Assembly (NCBI GenBank): GCA_963847145.1
Contig: CAWJYN010000007.1
Span: 372,001-436,000, forward strand
Origin: JABFRJ01 sp963847145
GTDB lineage: Bacteria; Pseudomonadota; Alphaproteobacteria; Rhizobiales; Hyphomicrobiaceae
Direction of reading: 5' to 3'
Length of the DNA stretch: 64,000 nucleotides
Shown piece after piece: positions 45,552 to 55,520 of this stretch; positions within the stretch are counted from its first letter, which is position 1; each line of letters starts with the position of its first letter. Both the position numbers and the translations under genes were made by a program. The notes under the pieces were generated by a model. The model did no database searches and was not told the origin of the DNA. It saw only the letters and a list, made by a program, of their open reading frames with translations.

Positions 45552-46362
45552 TGGGTTGGGGGGAGCGAAAGTTTCACAAATTGCCATTCTCGACTTACAG
45601 CCTCCGCACGGAAGCTGGGTTTCCAGCATCGCTCAACGTCGGTCGTAGTTTAGGCAGGATTTGCTCGATACTTGACTTGCGTCTGTTCGCCAATCGGTAC
45701 CGCGCTCCTGCCGGCGTTCCCCAGAAGCGCAATTGGCCAGTGTTTGCCGCTCATACACGGTCTATCGATTGGAATACGTGTTGGGACGGGCGGCAGCTGG
45801 CCGAGACGCCGGGAAGGCTCGTGCCGGCCTGCAACGACATCTCCCAACAAAGCCCTGAGATGGATCCCGACTGACGCTAGGCGATTTATCGGGTGGCCAT
45901 CCGGCGCACCGCCCTCATCGCGGGCGTGAAGCTCTCCCGCTATTTCCTGCATCGTCAGTGCCGCGGATCTTTGGGGACCGGCGACCACGGCCGCATGGCG
46001 TAAGCCAGCCCCAGAGCTATGGGCGCAAGACGGGGCAACACCGCCTGCGCAGATCATGCTCCAGCAATCTGTCGGATAGTGAGGAGTGTTACCACCGCCT
46101 TACCGTCACCGTGTCCGTTGCAACGTCCGCTCCTGCAGGCTCCGGCCAACTCATGTGACAAGAGGCGGCTTCGATGGCGCCAGCAGCAGATAACGTCACT
46201 CTCAGATGATATTTTTTGGTTTGAAGTTCGCGGTCAGGCGGCGGACAGATCGACGCAGTCGCGCGAGGTCCAAGAGTTGAGCCCACGGAGACTTCCAGGT
46301 CTCAACCGCAAGATCTGGCGCTGTGGAGCGCCCAAAAATGAACAGCTTGTTCGGAAAAAATT
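45552..46362. other. gene-poor spacer of 811 bases
   Basis: Between the integrase and the first transporter gene. The only longer open frame (45650-46057 on the minus strand) matches nothing recognisable, lacks a start signal and has the look of a random GC-rich frame. The right end (from about 46190) holds the conserved leader shared with the second binding-protein gene. It may include decayed mobile DNA. Confidence 0.5.
46190..46215 (+). repeat. conserved leader motif, copy 1 (copy 2 at 47660-47685)
   Basis: TCTCAGATGATATTTT at 46200-46215 is identical to 47670-47685, and the flanks are similar too (CAGATAAC before, TGG-TTGA after). Each copy lies ~150-163 bases before the ATG of one of the two tandem binding-protein genes (46363 and 47820), so it is probably a promoter or regulator site duplicated with the gene. 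Confidence 0.75.
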
Positions 46363-47459
46363 ATGCGCCGATTGAATAGACTACAGCACAATGCCAAAGC
46401 GACTCTGCGGCAGAAGCCCTTGGGTTCAAGTGCCGTTCGAGCCGTTGTGGCGGCGACGCTGATGCTCGGCGCGTGGTTCGGCGCGGTCCGAGCAGCAGAC
46501 GACCCGCTCCTTGCCGAAGCGACGAAGGAGGGGGAAGTCGTTTGGTACACGACCCTCCTCGTGGATCCAGCCGTGCGTCCGCTGGTTGCTGCGTTCGAAG
46601 CGAAATATCCCGGCGTAAAGGTTCGCTTTGCTCGGTACAATTCCGGCGAGATCGCACTCCGGCTTATCAATGAGGCGCAGGCCGGCAAGACGCAGGCCGA
46701 TGTGATCGATGGGGCTAACGGCTCTCTCTTCAAGACAGATCTTACCGAAGCCTATCAGTCGCAGATCAGCGCACAATACGCCAAGCACTTCATTGAGGAA
46801 GGTGGCCGAGGGACCGCTTTGGCGTGTATGTAGCGGGCGTCAGCGTCAATTCAGACCTCGTCAAACCCGCCGATCAGCCGAAGAGCTTGGAAGATCTTCT
46901 CGATCCGAAGTGGGCTGGAAAAATGGCCTGGAGCAGCAATGCAAATGTGGATGGCGCACCGGGGTTCGTTGCTGTTGTGCTGCGCAACATGGGCGAAGAA
47001 AAGGGCATGGACTATCTGCGCAAGCTGGCCAAACAGAAGATTGCCAATATTCCGGGCTCGTCTCGCGTCGTCTTGGATCAGGTGATTAGCGGCCAGTATT
47101 CGCTCGCAGTGGTGTCGTTCACGCATCACGTCGCGGCCAGCGCCGCCAAGGGCGCGCCGGTGAAATTCATCAACTTAGAGCCACTCATCGGCATGGCCTC
47201 ACGTCGTTAATCTGGTCCGAAACGCCCCTCATCCGAACGCCGCGAAACTTTTGATTGATTTCATCCACGTCGGAGGACCTCGGCCAAGGTTGTGCTGCGT
47301 GAGGCAGGCTACATCCCGACGCATCCGAAGGTCCAGTCCGAAGATCGCGGAGCTCAATCCAAGGTTGGCCTCTCTCAAAACTGATCTTCTATTCCCACGA
47401 AGGCCGTCGTGGAAAAATTGCCGGACTTCGTTCGGGTCTACAACGAACTGTTCAAATGA
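46363..47459 (+). pseudogene. ABC transporter substrate-binding protein, copy 1 (frameshifted)
   Basis: Reads as a Fe3+/type-2 periplasmic binding protein of ~350 residues. ATG 46363 starts a signal peptide (VRAVVAATLMLGAWFGAVRAA), then ATKEGEVVWYTTLLVDPAVRPLVAAFEAKY. After a frame break near 46815 it continues GVSVNSDLVKPADQPKSLEDLLDPKWAGKMAW and SRVVLDQVISGQYSLAVVSFTHHV. Further breaks near 47195, 47270 and 47330-47390 garble the end, until ELFK and TGA 47457-47459. It would capture a ligand in the periplasm for the importer downstream. It is a close paralogue of the gene at 47820-48903. Three or more breaks could be real decay of a redundant copy or sequence error. Confidence 0.85.
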
Positions 47460-47819
47460 CCTCGAAGTCCTTCAATGGAGGGCTAACTCATCGTTACGGG
47501 TTGAGCGATCCTGACAAAAAAGTGGGGCACGGTCGCCGCCGATAATCCTGCCTTCAACTCGTCGATGAAACGTGCTCTCAATACCGGATTGGGGCTATTA
47601 TCTGAGGCATCAGACCAAGTGAGGGCGGCACGAAACAGCACTGAAGTTTCAGGCATCAGATAACTTCAGTCTCAGATGATATTTTATGGCTTGATGACGC
47701 GGCCTCGGCAAGGGACAGATCGGCGTCGTCCGCGTGCACTGATCGAGCAAGTTGGGGCATCCCGACTGATTGGCATAAGGGACTGAAAAAACGAGAATTT
47801 GGTGTTGGGGAGGACGAAC
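47460..47819. other. 360-base leader between the two binding-protein genes
   Basis: No gene recognised. It contains the second copy of the leader motif (TCTCAGATGATATTTT at 47670-47685) and partially repeated CATCAGA words at 47608 and 47654. The likely content is the promoter and regulatory region of the second binding-protein gene. Confidence 0.6.
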
Positions 47820-48903
47820 ATGCGCCAATTGGACAAATCGCACGACAGTGCTAATCGCAATCTAAACCGGAGGCGCATAGTTGCGAGCTTCGTTGGTGCC
47901 CTTGCCGTAGCTGGGACCCTGGCATTCAATACATCAGTCGTGAACGCGCAAGAAGATCCGCGCGTCGCCGAAGCGAAAAAGGAAGGGGAGGTCGTCTGGT
48001 ATACCACCCTTCTAGTGGATCAAGCCGTGCGCCCGCTCGTGGCCGCATTCGAAGCCAAGTACCCCGGAGTCAAGGTCCATTTTGCCCGGTACAATTCCGG
48101 CGAGCTTTCACTTCGGCTCGTCAATGAAGCCCAAGCTGGCAAGACGCAGGCGGACTTGGTCGACGGGTCACTGGTGCCGCTCTACAAGACCGACCATATC
48201 GTGCCGTATCAACCGCAAGTCGCCTCGCAGTACGCAAAGCAGTTTGTTGAAGCGGACGGCCGCGGCGTGTCCTTCCTCATGTACGTGCTCGGGCCGGGCA
48301 TGAACACGGAACTCGTGAAGCCGGCCGATGCGCCAAAGACTTTCGAAGATCTGTTGGACCCGAAATGGGCCGGCAAAATTGCCTGGAGTGCCAACCCTGG
48401 CCTCGATGGCGGCCCGGGATTTGTTGCTCTCGTGCTTTTGAGCATGGGCCAGGAAAAGGGCATGGACTATCTGCGCAAGCTGTCCAAGCAGAAGCTTGCC
48501 AACGTCCGGCAGCATCCCGCGTCGTCCTGGATCAGGTGATTGCCGGCCAATATCCTCTCTCGTTGGTGGTGTTCAACCATCATGCGGCCATCAGCGCCGG
48601 CAAGGGAGCGCCTGCGAAATTCATCGACATGGAGCCGCTCCTCGGCCTCACCCATGTCCTCAATCTCGTCAACAAGGCGCCACATCCAAACGCTGCGAAA
48701 TTGCTGTACGATTCGTCGTGTCCGAGGAAGGCCAAACGGTACTGCGCGACGCCGGATACATCCCGACACATCCGAAAGTTGGCCCAAAGATCAAGGAACT
48801 CAATCCATTGACCACCGGCCTAAAGGTCGAATGGATGTCCGCGAAGCGCGTCGTAGAAAATATGAACGACTACATCAAGATCTACAACGAACTATTCAAG
48901 TAG
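47820..48903 (+). pseudogene. ABC transporter substrate-binding protein, copy 2 (two frameshifts)
   Basis: ATG 47820 starts a signal peptide (RRRIVASFVGALAVAGTLAFNTSVVNAQ) and the protein continues EAKKEGEVVWYTTLLVDQAVRPLVAAFEAKY, highly similar to copy 1. After a break near 48510 it continues SRVVLDQVIAGQYPLSLVVFNHHAA and, after another near 48712, VSEEGQTVLRDAGYIPTHPKVGPKIKELNPL, ending NYNELFK-like (IKIYNELFK) at TAG 48901-48903. Corrected length is ~361 residues, normal for the SBP_bac_8/AfuA-type family. As the less damaged copy, it is probably the functional partner of the permease and ATPase that follow. Confidence 0.87.
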
Positions 48904-49029
48904 TATCGTCGCATTGCCGCGCGCTCGGTGAAGCGTCGAGTGCAAATGGGCGGAGGTGGCGATGCTTCCTCCTGCCGGGCTACAGGCGCAGCGCGGCGAG
49001 ACGGGCCGGGCCCAACGGGAGAGACGTGC

Positions 49030-50795
49030 GTGACGGCTCCAATCGATGCAACTTACGATGCCACCACGCCACACCCAGCGGGTCGGCGTTGGATATCGAC
49101 CGTCAAAATCGACGCCATCACGGTCGTCTCGATTGTAACCATACTGCTTCTGGCGGTGCTCGTCGTTCCCCCGGTGTCTCATCCTGATCTACGGCAGTTT
49201 CACGGTGCCGCCTCCCGGCAAGGAGTATTCGGGTGTCACGATCGCCAATTTACGTCCAGATCTTCGAAGGCAGTCGGCTGCTGGCCGGACTTTCAAATTC
49301 GGTGATCGTCTCTACATTTGCGACGACGCTGGCGATGGTTGTCGGGGGTCGTTGGCTTGGCTGGTCGAACGCACCAACGTGCCGCTCAAGAAGCTCGCCT
49401 ACCTGACCTGTGTGGTCTCGCTCGGGACACCGTACGTCGTGTATGCCGTCAGCTGGCTGTTTCTGCTGGGCCGCGTTGGCCCGGTCAATGACCTCTATCG
49501 AACGCTCAGCGGTTCGTCAGACCTCCTCTTCAACATCCACTCCATCACAGGAATGATACTGGTCCAGGGGTTCATCTGGTGCCCGGTGGTGTTTCTGTTG
49601 ATCGCGCCAGCATTCCGCAATGCGAACGCCGACATGGAGGAAGCCGCGCGCATGTGCGGTGCGACGTGTCTTCGAGACCATCTACAAAATATCGATGAAA
49701 CTCGCGCTTCCCGCCGTCGTAGCGACGGCACTGCTCGTGTTCATCGGCAATCTGGAAGCTTTTGACGTCCCGGCCCTGGTCGGCATGCCCGGCGGGATCA
49801 ACGTTCTGACGACAGACATCTATGAAGCCATCAGACTCAGCCGCCCAATCTGGGTCGCGCGTGCGCTCACTCCGTGTTGATGATGATCATGGTCGGAGTG
49901 ATGTTCTGGTTCTACAATCGGGTTGCGCGCAATGCTGATCGGTTTGCCAGCATCACAGGCAAGGGCTATCGTCCGCGTCCGTTCGATCTCGGCCGCATGC
50001 GGTGGCTCGGCGGAGCGCTCATTCTGCTCAGCTTTACAATCCTCCTCGTGTTGCCACTGCTGGCACTGCTTTGGTCGGCGCTGTCACCGTTCCCAAGGCC
50101 GATTCGGCTCGCTGGCTTTTCAAAGCTCACCATGAGCAACTTTTGTCAACGTGCTCGGCTCCAGCGATACGCTTTGGCTTGGCCTCAATACGGTGCTTGT
50201 GGCTGCGGGGGCTGCGACCGCTGCGATGGTCATTACTGTATTTGCCGGATGGCTTTCCGCACGTCGGAGCCCCGGCGGCGCGCTGATCAATCAGCTGGCG
50301 ATGGCGCCGTTTGTCTTTCCGGGGATCGTTTTCGGCGTCGCCATGATGCAGATCGGCTTGCGCGTCCCAGTGCCGATCTATGGGACGCTGTGGTTGATCT
50401 GTCTGGCCTTCTCAATCCGCTACTTGCCGCTTGGCATGCGCTACTCGTTCTCAGGCGTTCTGCAGATCCATCGCGAATTGGAGGAGGCGGCCTCCGTCTC
50501 CGGCGCAACTCCGCTGCAGAGGCTCCGCCGCATCGTCGCGCCACTGCTGTCGCCAGCCATCATCTCAGGCTGGCTGTTCATATTCCTGGTGGCAGCCAAG
50601 GAACTCTCCATCGCCGTGCTGCTCGCAGGCCCGAGATCGCAAACGATCGCCGTCACGATGATGGAGCAATGGGTCAATGGCCAAGCCGGGGAACTGAACG
50701 CGCTCGGCTTGGTCTGGACCGCAATCATGACGGTCTTTGCCACGGCTTTCTATATCGTGTCGCAGCGGCGTCCCTCTGCCACACAAGCGACCTGA
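49030..50795 (+). pseudogene. ABC transporter permease, fused two-domain (FbpB type), about six frameshifts
   Basis: GTG 49030 has a GGGAGAG ribosome-binding site. Joining frames gives a ~590-residue permease with about twelve hydrophobic segments and two EAA loops: MEEAARMCGA...FETIYKISMKLALP and LEEAASVSGATPLQRLRRIVAPLL. This duplicated architecture is that of Fe3+/thiamine/putrescine-type importers in which one chain makes both halves of the pore. Breaks lie near 49180, 49245, 49345, 49665, 49865 and 50140. The last part, from 50151 to TGA 50793-50795, is intact. It pairs with the binding proteins upstream and the ATPase 14 bases downstream. Confidence 0.88.
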
Positions 50796-50809
50796 ACGCG
50801 GAGATCAAG

Positions 50810-51928
50810 ATGGCCAGCCTGATCGAGGTCAGCGCGCTTACGAAAGTCTACACCAGCACCGGGGTCGGCGGCGGCGTCCGCGACGCCAACTTTTCGCTCG
50901 ACGCCGGCACATTCTTCACGCTGCTCGGACCAAGCGGCTGTGGCAAGACCACGACTTTGCGCTGCATCGCGGGCCTCGAGCGTCCAGACAAGGGACGCAT
51001 CCGGGTAGCCGATGATGTGTTCGTCGACACAGACCAGCAGATCTCGGTTCCACTGAACGAGCGGAAGCTCGGCATGGTGTTTCAGTCTTACGCCATCTGG
51101 CCGCACATGACGGTTTTCGAAAACGTGGCGTTTCCGTTGCGCGTGGCAAAGGATCGCCGCTTCAGCGCGCAGGAGATCGAGCGCGAGGTGAAGCGGGCGC
51201 TTGAAGTGGTCAATCTGTCAGCTTTCGAAAAGCGGCCAGCGACGATGCTCTCCGGCGGCCAGCAACAGCGCGTCGCACTCGCGCGCGCCATAGTCCGCCA
51301 GCCGAAAGTGCTGTTGCTGGATGAGCCGCTGAGCAATCTTGATGCGGCCCTGCGCGAGGAGATGCGCAAGGAATTGAAGCGCCTGCAGAAGCAGATGGGC
51401 ATCACCACGATTTACGTCACGCACGATCAGGTCGAGGCCCTCGAACTGTCGGACAAGATCGCGGTCCTCGACCATGGCCGGATTGTGCAGTTGGGGACAC
51501 CGCGCGAGCTTTACTTCCATCCCAGCAACGCATTCGTTGCCGAGTTCATCGGGTCGACGAATATGTTTCGTGGCGTTGTCGCTGAGCTCGGCCGCGAGAC
51601 GCGGGAAGGCGCGGTCCGGCTCGGAGACGACACCGTGCTCAAGTGCATGCTGCCACCATCGTCGGCGTTGGGTGACAGCGTCGCCGTATCGGTTCGACCC
51701 GAGTCCATTGTGCTGTCCAACGAAGAACGGCCGCACGACGGCTCGCACGTCAACAGGCTGCAAGGGACCATCGTACTGTCCGCGTTCAGCGGCGCGTCCA
51801 ATCGCTACTCGGTCCAGGTCGGACCAAGCACCGTGACCGTCCTTGCAGACGCCCATACGGCCCGCGAGATCGGCTCAAAGGCCGTGCTCGAATTTAAGCC
51901 GGCCAACGCTTTGGCCATTCCCGTGTGA
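50810..51928 (+). CDS. ABC transporter ATP-binding protein (FbpC/PotA type)
   Basis: A 372-residue intact ATPase with Walker A GPSGCGKTTTLRCIAGLE, Q-loop MVFQSYAIWPHMTVFENVAF, signature LSGGQQQRVALARAI, Walker B VLLLDEPLSNLDA and switch His VTHDQVEALEL. A C-terminal TOBE-like domain (VSVRPESIVLS) follows, as in FbpC, PotA and MalK. ATG 50810 lies 14 bases after the permease. It drives the same importer as the binding proteins. The ligand is unknown. Such systems are often annotated as iron(III) transporters, but within a catabolic cluster an organic acid is just as possible. Confidence 0.93.
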   Translation: MASLIEVSALTKVYTSTGVGGGVRDANFSLDAGTFFTLLGPSGCGKTTTLRCIAGLERPDKGRIRVADDVFVDTDQQISVPLNERKLGMVFQSYAIWPHMTVFENVAFPLRVAKDRRFSAQEIEREVKRALEVVNLSAFEKRPATMLSGGQQQRVALARAIVRQPKVLLLDEPLSNLDAALREEMRKELKRLQKQMGITTIYVTHDQVEALELSDKIAVLDHGRIVQLGTPRELYFHPSNAFVAEFIGSTNMFRGVVAELGRETREGAVRLGDDTVLKCMLPPSSALGDSVAVSVRPESIVLSNEERPHDGSHVNRLQGTIVLSAFSGASNRYSVQVGPSTVTVLADAHTAREIGSKAVLEFKPANALAIPV

Positions 51929-51987
51929 GCGAATGCTTGCGGCGAGCCCTAGCCCGATACAACGAACTCAAGTGTGAGGATCAAGAG

Positions 51988-52871
51988 ATGTCGCAAGACC
52001 AAAGCCGCGCGTGGAGATCCGTCGCCCCGTTTCGAAGCCGGCCAAGCCACTGCCAAAAGGCGCCTGGGACTGTCACGCTCACGTGTTCGGTCCTTACGAC
52101 CGCTACCCGCTGATGGAAAATCCGCCATACCAGCCACCGCTGTCGCCGTGCGTAGATTATCTCAGCATGTTGGACACGGCTGGTTTCTCTCACGGCGTGC
52201 TGGTGCACCCGTCGGCGAACGGCTGGGACAACTCGACGACGCTCGATGCGGTCCAAGACGAACTGGCCGCGACTTCGCGGTGTCGCCGTGTTGCCTGCGA
52301 ACGTGAGCGACGCCGAATTGCAGCGCCATGACCGCGGCGGATTGCGCGGCGTGCGCATTACCGATCATGGCCATGCATCGGGAAAGCCCGGAACGCTGGC
52401 GATGACGGACATCGAAACCCTGGCGCCCCGTTTCCGCGAGATCGGCTGGCACTTCCAGATCTGGGCGACGCAAGCGTTGATCGCCGAATACTTCGACAAA
52501 CTGAAAGCCGCCGCGTACCGGTGATCTTCGATCACATGGCCTTCTGCGATGTCGGCCGCGGCGTCGACGACGCAAGCTTCAAGCGCTTCCTGTCGATGAT
52601 GAAGGACAGCGATTTCTGGATCAAACTGACGCCCGGTCGCGTTTCGAAAGCCTATCCGGATTTCGAAGAGGTGCGGCCGTTCCACGACGCCTATGTCGAG
52701 CACTTCCCCGATCGCGTCGTGTTCGGCAGCGACTGGGCGTTCATCGGCAACGACGCGACGCTGCCCGACGTTGGCAAAATGGTCGATCTGTTCGATCGCT
52801 GGACCCCGGACGCGACGCTTCGGAACAAGATCTTCGTGTCGAACCCGGACAAATTCTACGGCGCCCGCTGA
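51988..52871 (+). pseudogene. amidohydrolase family protein (PDC hydrolase-like), three frameshifts
   Basis: Joined frames give a ~292-residue metal-dependent hydrolase of the amidohydrolase-2 family. The first metal motif is GAWDCHAHVFGPYDRYPL, and VLVHPSANGWDNSTTLD, GLRGVRITDHGHASG, IFDHMAFCDVGRG and VVFGSDWAFIGND (final catalytic Asp) follow in order. This is the family of 2-pyrone-4,6-dicarboxylate lactonase (LigI) and 4-sulfomuconolactonase. Breaks are near 52010, 52275 and 52518. It begins the catabolic cluster, 60 bases after the ATPase gene, suggesting lactone or ring hydrolysis. Confidence 0.85.
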
Positions 52872-52888
52872 GCGGATGGAGTGACGTC

Positions 52889-53702
52889 ATGCACAAAGTT
52901 GATTGGGTACAGGCCAACGGAACGTGGCTTCGCTTCGCGGAAGATGGCACGAGTGCTGCCGTCGCCAAGGGAACCGTCGTTCTGGTGCATGAGATGGGCG
53001 GCACGCTCGATAGTTGGGACGAGGTGGTGCCTTATCTAGCCAGCGACTATCGGGTGCTCCGCTATGACATGCGCGGCTTCGGGCTCTCGCAGAAGATCTT
53101 TGGTCCGTACACGATCGACGACGCGATCAGCGATCTCGTCGGCTTCATCGACGCGATGAAAGTGAAGGGCCCGCTGGCGCTCGTCGGCGCCGCGATCGGC
53201 GGCGGCGTCGCGATGCGGGTCGCGGCTCAACTTCCTGAGCGGGTCGGCGCGCTGGTCGCCCTGGCGCCCGCGACAGAGATAGCCCCAGAGCGCCAAGCAG
53301 GAGCCAGAACCATGCCGGGCCGTATCGCCGAGATGGGCATCCGCCGCCTAGTCGACGAGAGCATTGCGCCGGGATCGTATCCCGAGCATTTGCGCGACGA
53401 TCCCGGGCGATTCAGGCGCTTTCAGGCGCAGCAGAGTCGATGGACCCCGAGAGCTTCGCCGCAACATTCGGAATGCTGCTGGACGCGAAGTACCTGCCGT
53501 ATCTGGGCGGGATCGAATGTCCGACGCTGGTGATCGCGGGCGAGTTCGACAAAACGCGCCCGCCCGCGATGGTCGAGCCCGTAGCGCGCACGATCCCTGG
53601 CGCGCGCTCGAGGTGCTGCCGTCCTGTCACTTTATGGCCGTCCAGGCCCCGGATCTCGTCGGCAAGAAGGTGGCCGGCTTCTTGGCCGAGGCGTTTCGCT
53701 GA
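52889..53702 (+). pseudogene. alpha/beta hydrolase without the nucleophilic serine (two frameshifts)
   Basis: A ~270-residue alpha/beta hydrolase similar to 3-oxoadipate enol-lactonases: VVLVHEMGGTLDSWDEVVPYL, YRVLRYDMRGFGLSQ and ECPTLVIAGEFDKTRPP. The nucleophile elbow reads LALVGAAIGGGVAMRVAA, so the Ser of GxSxG is Ala. The codon is GCG in clean, unbroken sequence. The His region SCHFMAVQAPDLVG is present. Breaks lie near 53440 and 53608. ATG 52889 has GGAG upstream, 17 bases after the amidohydrolase. It may be a non-hydrolytic fold member or use another nucleophile. Confidence 0.8.
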
Positions 53703-53736
53703 GCGCGCTTCAGCGCCTGGCGCTGCCAGCGTTCGA

Positions 53737-54359
53737 TCAAGTGGCCTTGTTCGGATCGACGAACTCGGTCGCAATGTAGGAGGGGCGTGCGCAAAGCCCT
53801 TATGCCATGCTCAAGCGCAGGCCGGTTCGTGCGCCATGCGACCTGCGCGAAACGAAAGTCGAGGTAGCCGAGGGCAGCTGCAAGACCAATGTGTCCAGCA
53901 TCAACCGGCATATCCTTCCAGCGCGCGGCATCCGTTCAAGGGCGTCGAGACGTTATTCAGGGTCCTCGTTATACCGACGATGAGTTCCGCGTCGCGGTGC
54001 TCTTCGGGGCGGAGACGTTCGCTGATCCAGCGGATCGACTTCTCCTTGATGGCCTGCGCCACGGCCGTGCGCCGAAGGACATCGAGGCGGAGCGGATACT
54101 TCGCCGGCAGGAGGCTGCCCGTTCCATATTTCGCGTCGAGATAATCGATGATGGCCGTGAAGTCGAAAACGGTCGTGCCGTCCACATCGACGAGTGTTGG
54201 GATTTGTCCGATAGGGTTAAGCGCCTCGACGTCGGGAACGGGAATCTTGCCGGTCACGAAGGCCGAGACGAGGTCGATCCGGTCGCCGAGGCCGAGTTCG
54301 TGGGCCGCGATCAGGACTTTCCTCACGAACGGCGACCGTGACGACCACAGCAAGCGCAT
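53737..54359 (-). pseudogene. glutathione S-transferase family protein (frameshifted)
   Basis: The only minus-strand gene in the first part of the island. ATG 54359 starts MRLLWSSRSPFVRKVLIAAHELGLGDRI, the thioredoxin-fold start of small GSTs, with NPIGQIPTLVDVDGTTVFDFTAIIDYLDAKYG (cis-Pro and glutathione gamma-Glu site). After a break near 53915 follows DMPVDAGHIGLAAALGYLDFRF and then, after one more break near 53790, RTPSYIATEFVDPNKAT with the stop at 53737. Corrected length is ~205 residues. GSTs in degradation clusters often act as lyases or isomerases on ring-cleavage products. Confidence 0.82.
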
Positions 54360-54520
54360 TCGCCTTGAACCATTCGATGCTTCGTGTGATCCGCTCATCC
54401 TTGCCTCCCATCGACGGGGACAGTCTTCCCCGGTCTGCACATCCAATTGGACGCCAGCTAGCCCTGCGCACGTTGGAATGTCCAATATATGCTCACCTAC
54501 GGCGCTAAGCGCGAAATGCG

Positions 54521-54571
54521 TCAAACGAGCTTTCAGTGTGCTGTTTGAGCCAGGATCACAATCGCTACGGT
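54521..54571. promoter_or_regulatory. conserved promoter-region block, copy 1 (copy 2 at 58730-58780)
   Basis: The block TCAAACGAGCTTT...TGCT...TTGA...GGATCAC.AT reappears at 58730 with most positions unchanged, in the other divergent region of the island (before the acetoacetate-decarboxylase-like gene and the CaiB genes). Both lie in divergent intergenic regions in the same orientation, as expected for a shared promoter/operator of one regulon. Confidence 0.65.
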
Positions 54572-54615
54572 CTACTTCCGGCAACGGCCGCCACCGCGGG
54601 CACGACTGCCACATA

Positions 54616-54646
54616 GTCAAACGACCGCGTGCAAAACTCGTTTGAC
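54616..54646. promoter_or_regulatory. palindromic operator GTCAAACGA-N13-TCGTTTGAC
   Basis: A perfect 9-base inverted repeat with 13-base spacer, 80 bases upstream of the enoyl-CoA hydratase ATG. Its half-site TCAAACGA is the same word as in the promoter blocks at 54521 and 58730, so a dimeric repressor or activator probably binds all three. No regulator gene is recognised in the window. Confidence 0.7.
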
Positions 54647-54726
54647 GGCGGCCGCGCCTGGCTTTTTATCGGATCATATGCGGAACCGGGCTATCGGGCG
54701 CAGCAGTGGAAATCAGGGGAGGAGCC

Positions 54727-55497
54727 ATGGCAGTCGACTACGAAGTTCGCGGGCATGTCGCGACCATCACGCTCAACCGGCCTGAGGCGATGAACGCGCT
54801 CGACCCGGAGACCACCGCCGCGCTCGATGGGCTGTGGCGCAAAGTTCGCGAGGATGAACAAGTCAGGGTTGTTGTTGTCACTGGGGCTGGAGACCGTGCA
54901 TTTTGTGCAGGGGCGGATCTCAAGAAGACGATGCCGCCAGCGGAGAGTTTCGCGCAGCTCACATTCGGCAAGGACGCGGGAGGCGGCAAACGCCTGACGA
55001 CCGACAAGCCGATCATAGCCGCGATCAACGGCTTCGCGCTCGGCGGTGGGCTGGAGCTGGCGATGAGGTGCGATCTGCGGATCGCCGTCGATACGGCTAG
55101 GCTCGGATTGACCGAAGTGCGGATCGGCAGCATTCCCGGCGCGGGGGGGACACAGCGTCTTCCGCGACTCGTCGGGCTGACCAATGCGCTCATGATGCTG
55201 ATGACTGCGGAGCCGATCAGCGCGGAGGAAGCGTTGCGAATTGGCTTCGTCAATCGCGTGGTGCCGCGGGAAAAGCTAATGGAAGAGGCCAACGCCATCG
55301 CAGAAAAGATAGCAGGCAACGCGCCGCTGGCCGTGCGCGCCGTCAAGCGCCTCGCGCACCAGGGCATGAACATGACGCTTGAGGCCGGGCTCGAGGCTGA
55401 GCGCTTCACGATGGGCGTGCTCCGCGATTCCAAAGACCGCATCGAAGGTCGCCGCGCCTTCCAGGAAAAACGAAAGCCAGTCTACCGTGGTGAATAA
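54727..55497 (+). CDS. enoyl-CoA hydratase/isomerase family protein
   Basis: A 256-residue intact crotonase. GDRAFCAGADLKKTMP forms the first oxyanion-hole segment (about residue 60) and INGFALGGGLELAMRCDLRIA the second. LTEVRIGSIPGAGGTQRLPRLVG contains the glycine-rich turn with the catalytic glutamate positions, and FQEKRKPVYRG is the usual C-terminus. ATG 54727 follows a strong AGGGGAGG. It lies after the divergent GST and starts the run of catabolic genes; aldehyde dehydrogenase follows after 23 bases. It should hydrate an enoyl-CoA produced in this pathway. Confidence 0.95.
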   Translation: MAVDYEVRGHVATITLNRPEAMNALDPETTAALDGLWRKVREDEQVRVVVVTGAGDRAFCAGADLKKTMPPAESFAQLTFGKDAGGGKRLTTDKPIIAAINGFALGGGLELAMRCDLRIAVDTARLGLTEVRIGSIPGAGGTQRLPRLVGLTNALMMLMTAEPISAEEALRIGFVNRVVPREKLMEEANAIAEKIAGNAPLAVRAVKRLAHQGMNMTLEAGLEAERFTMGVLRDSKDRIEGRRAFQEKRKPVYRGE

Positions 55498-55520
55498 TGT
55501 TTCAAAGCGCGAGATGAAAA

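Noticed and set aside
45650..46057. Minus-strand frame between integrase and transporter genes
   Set aside because: No start signal, no motif, Arg/Gly-rich composition like other shadows.
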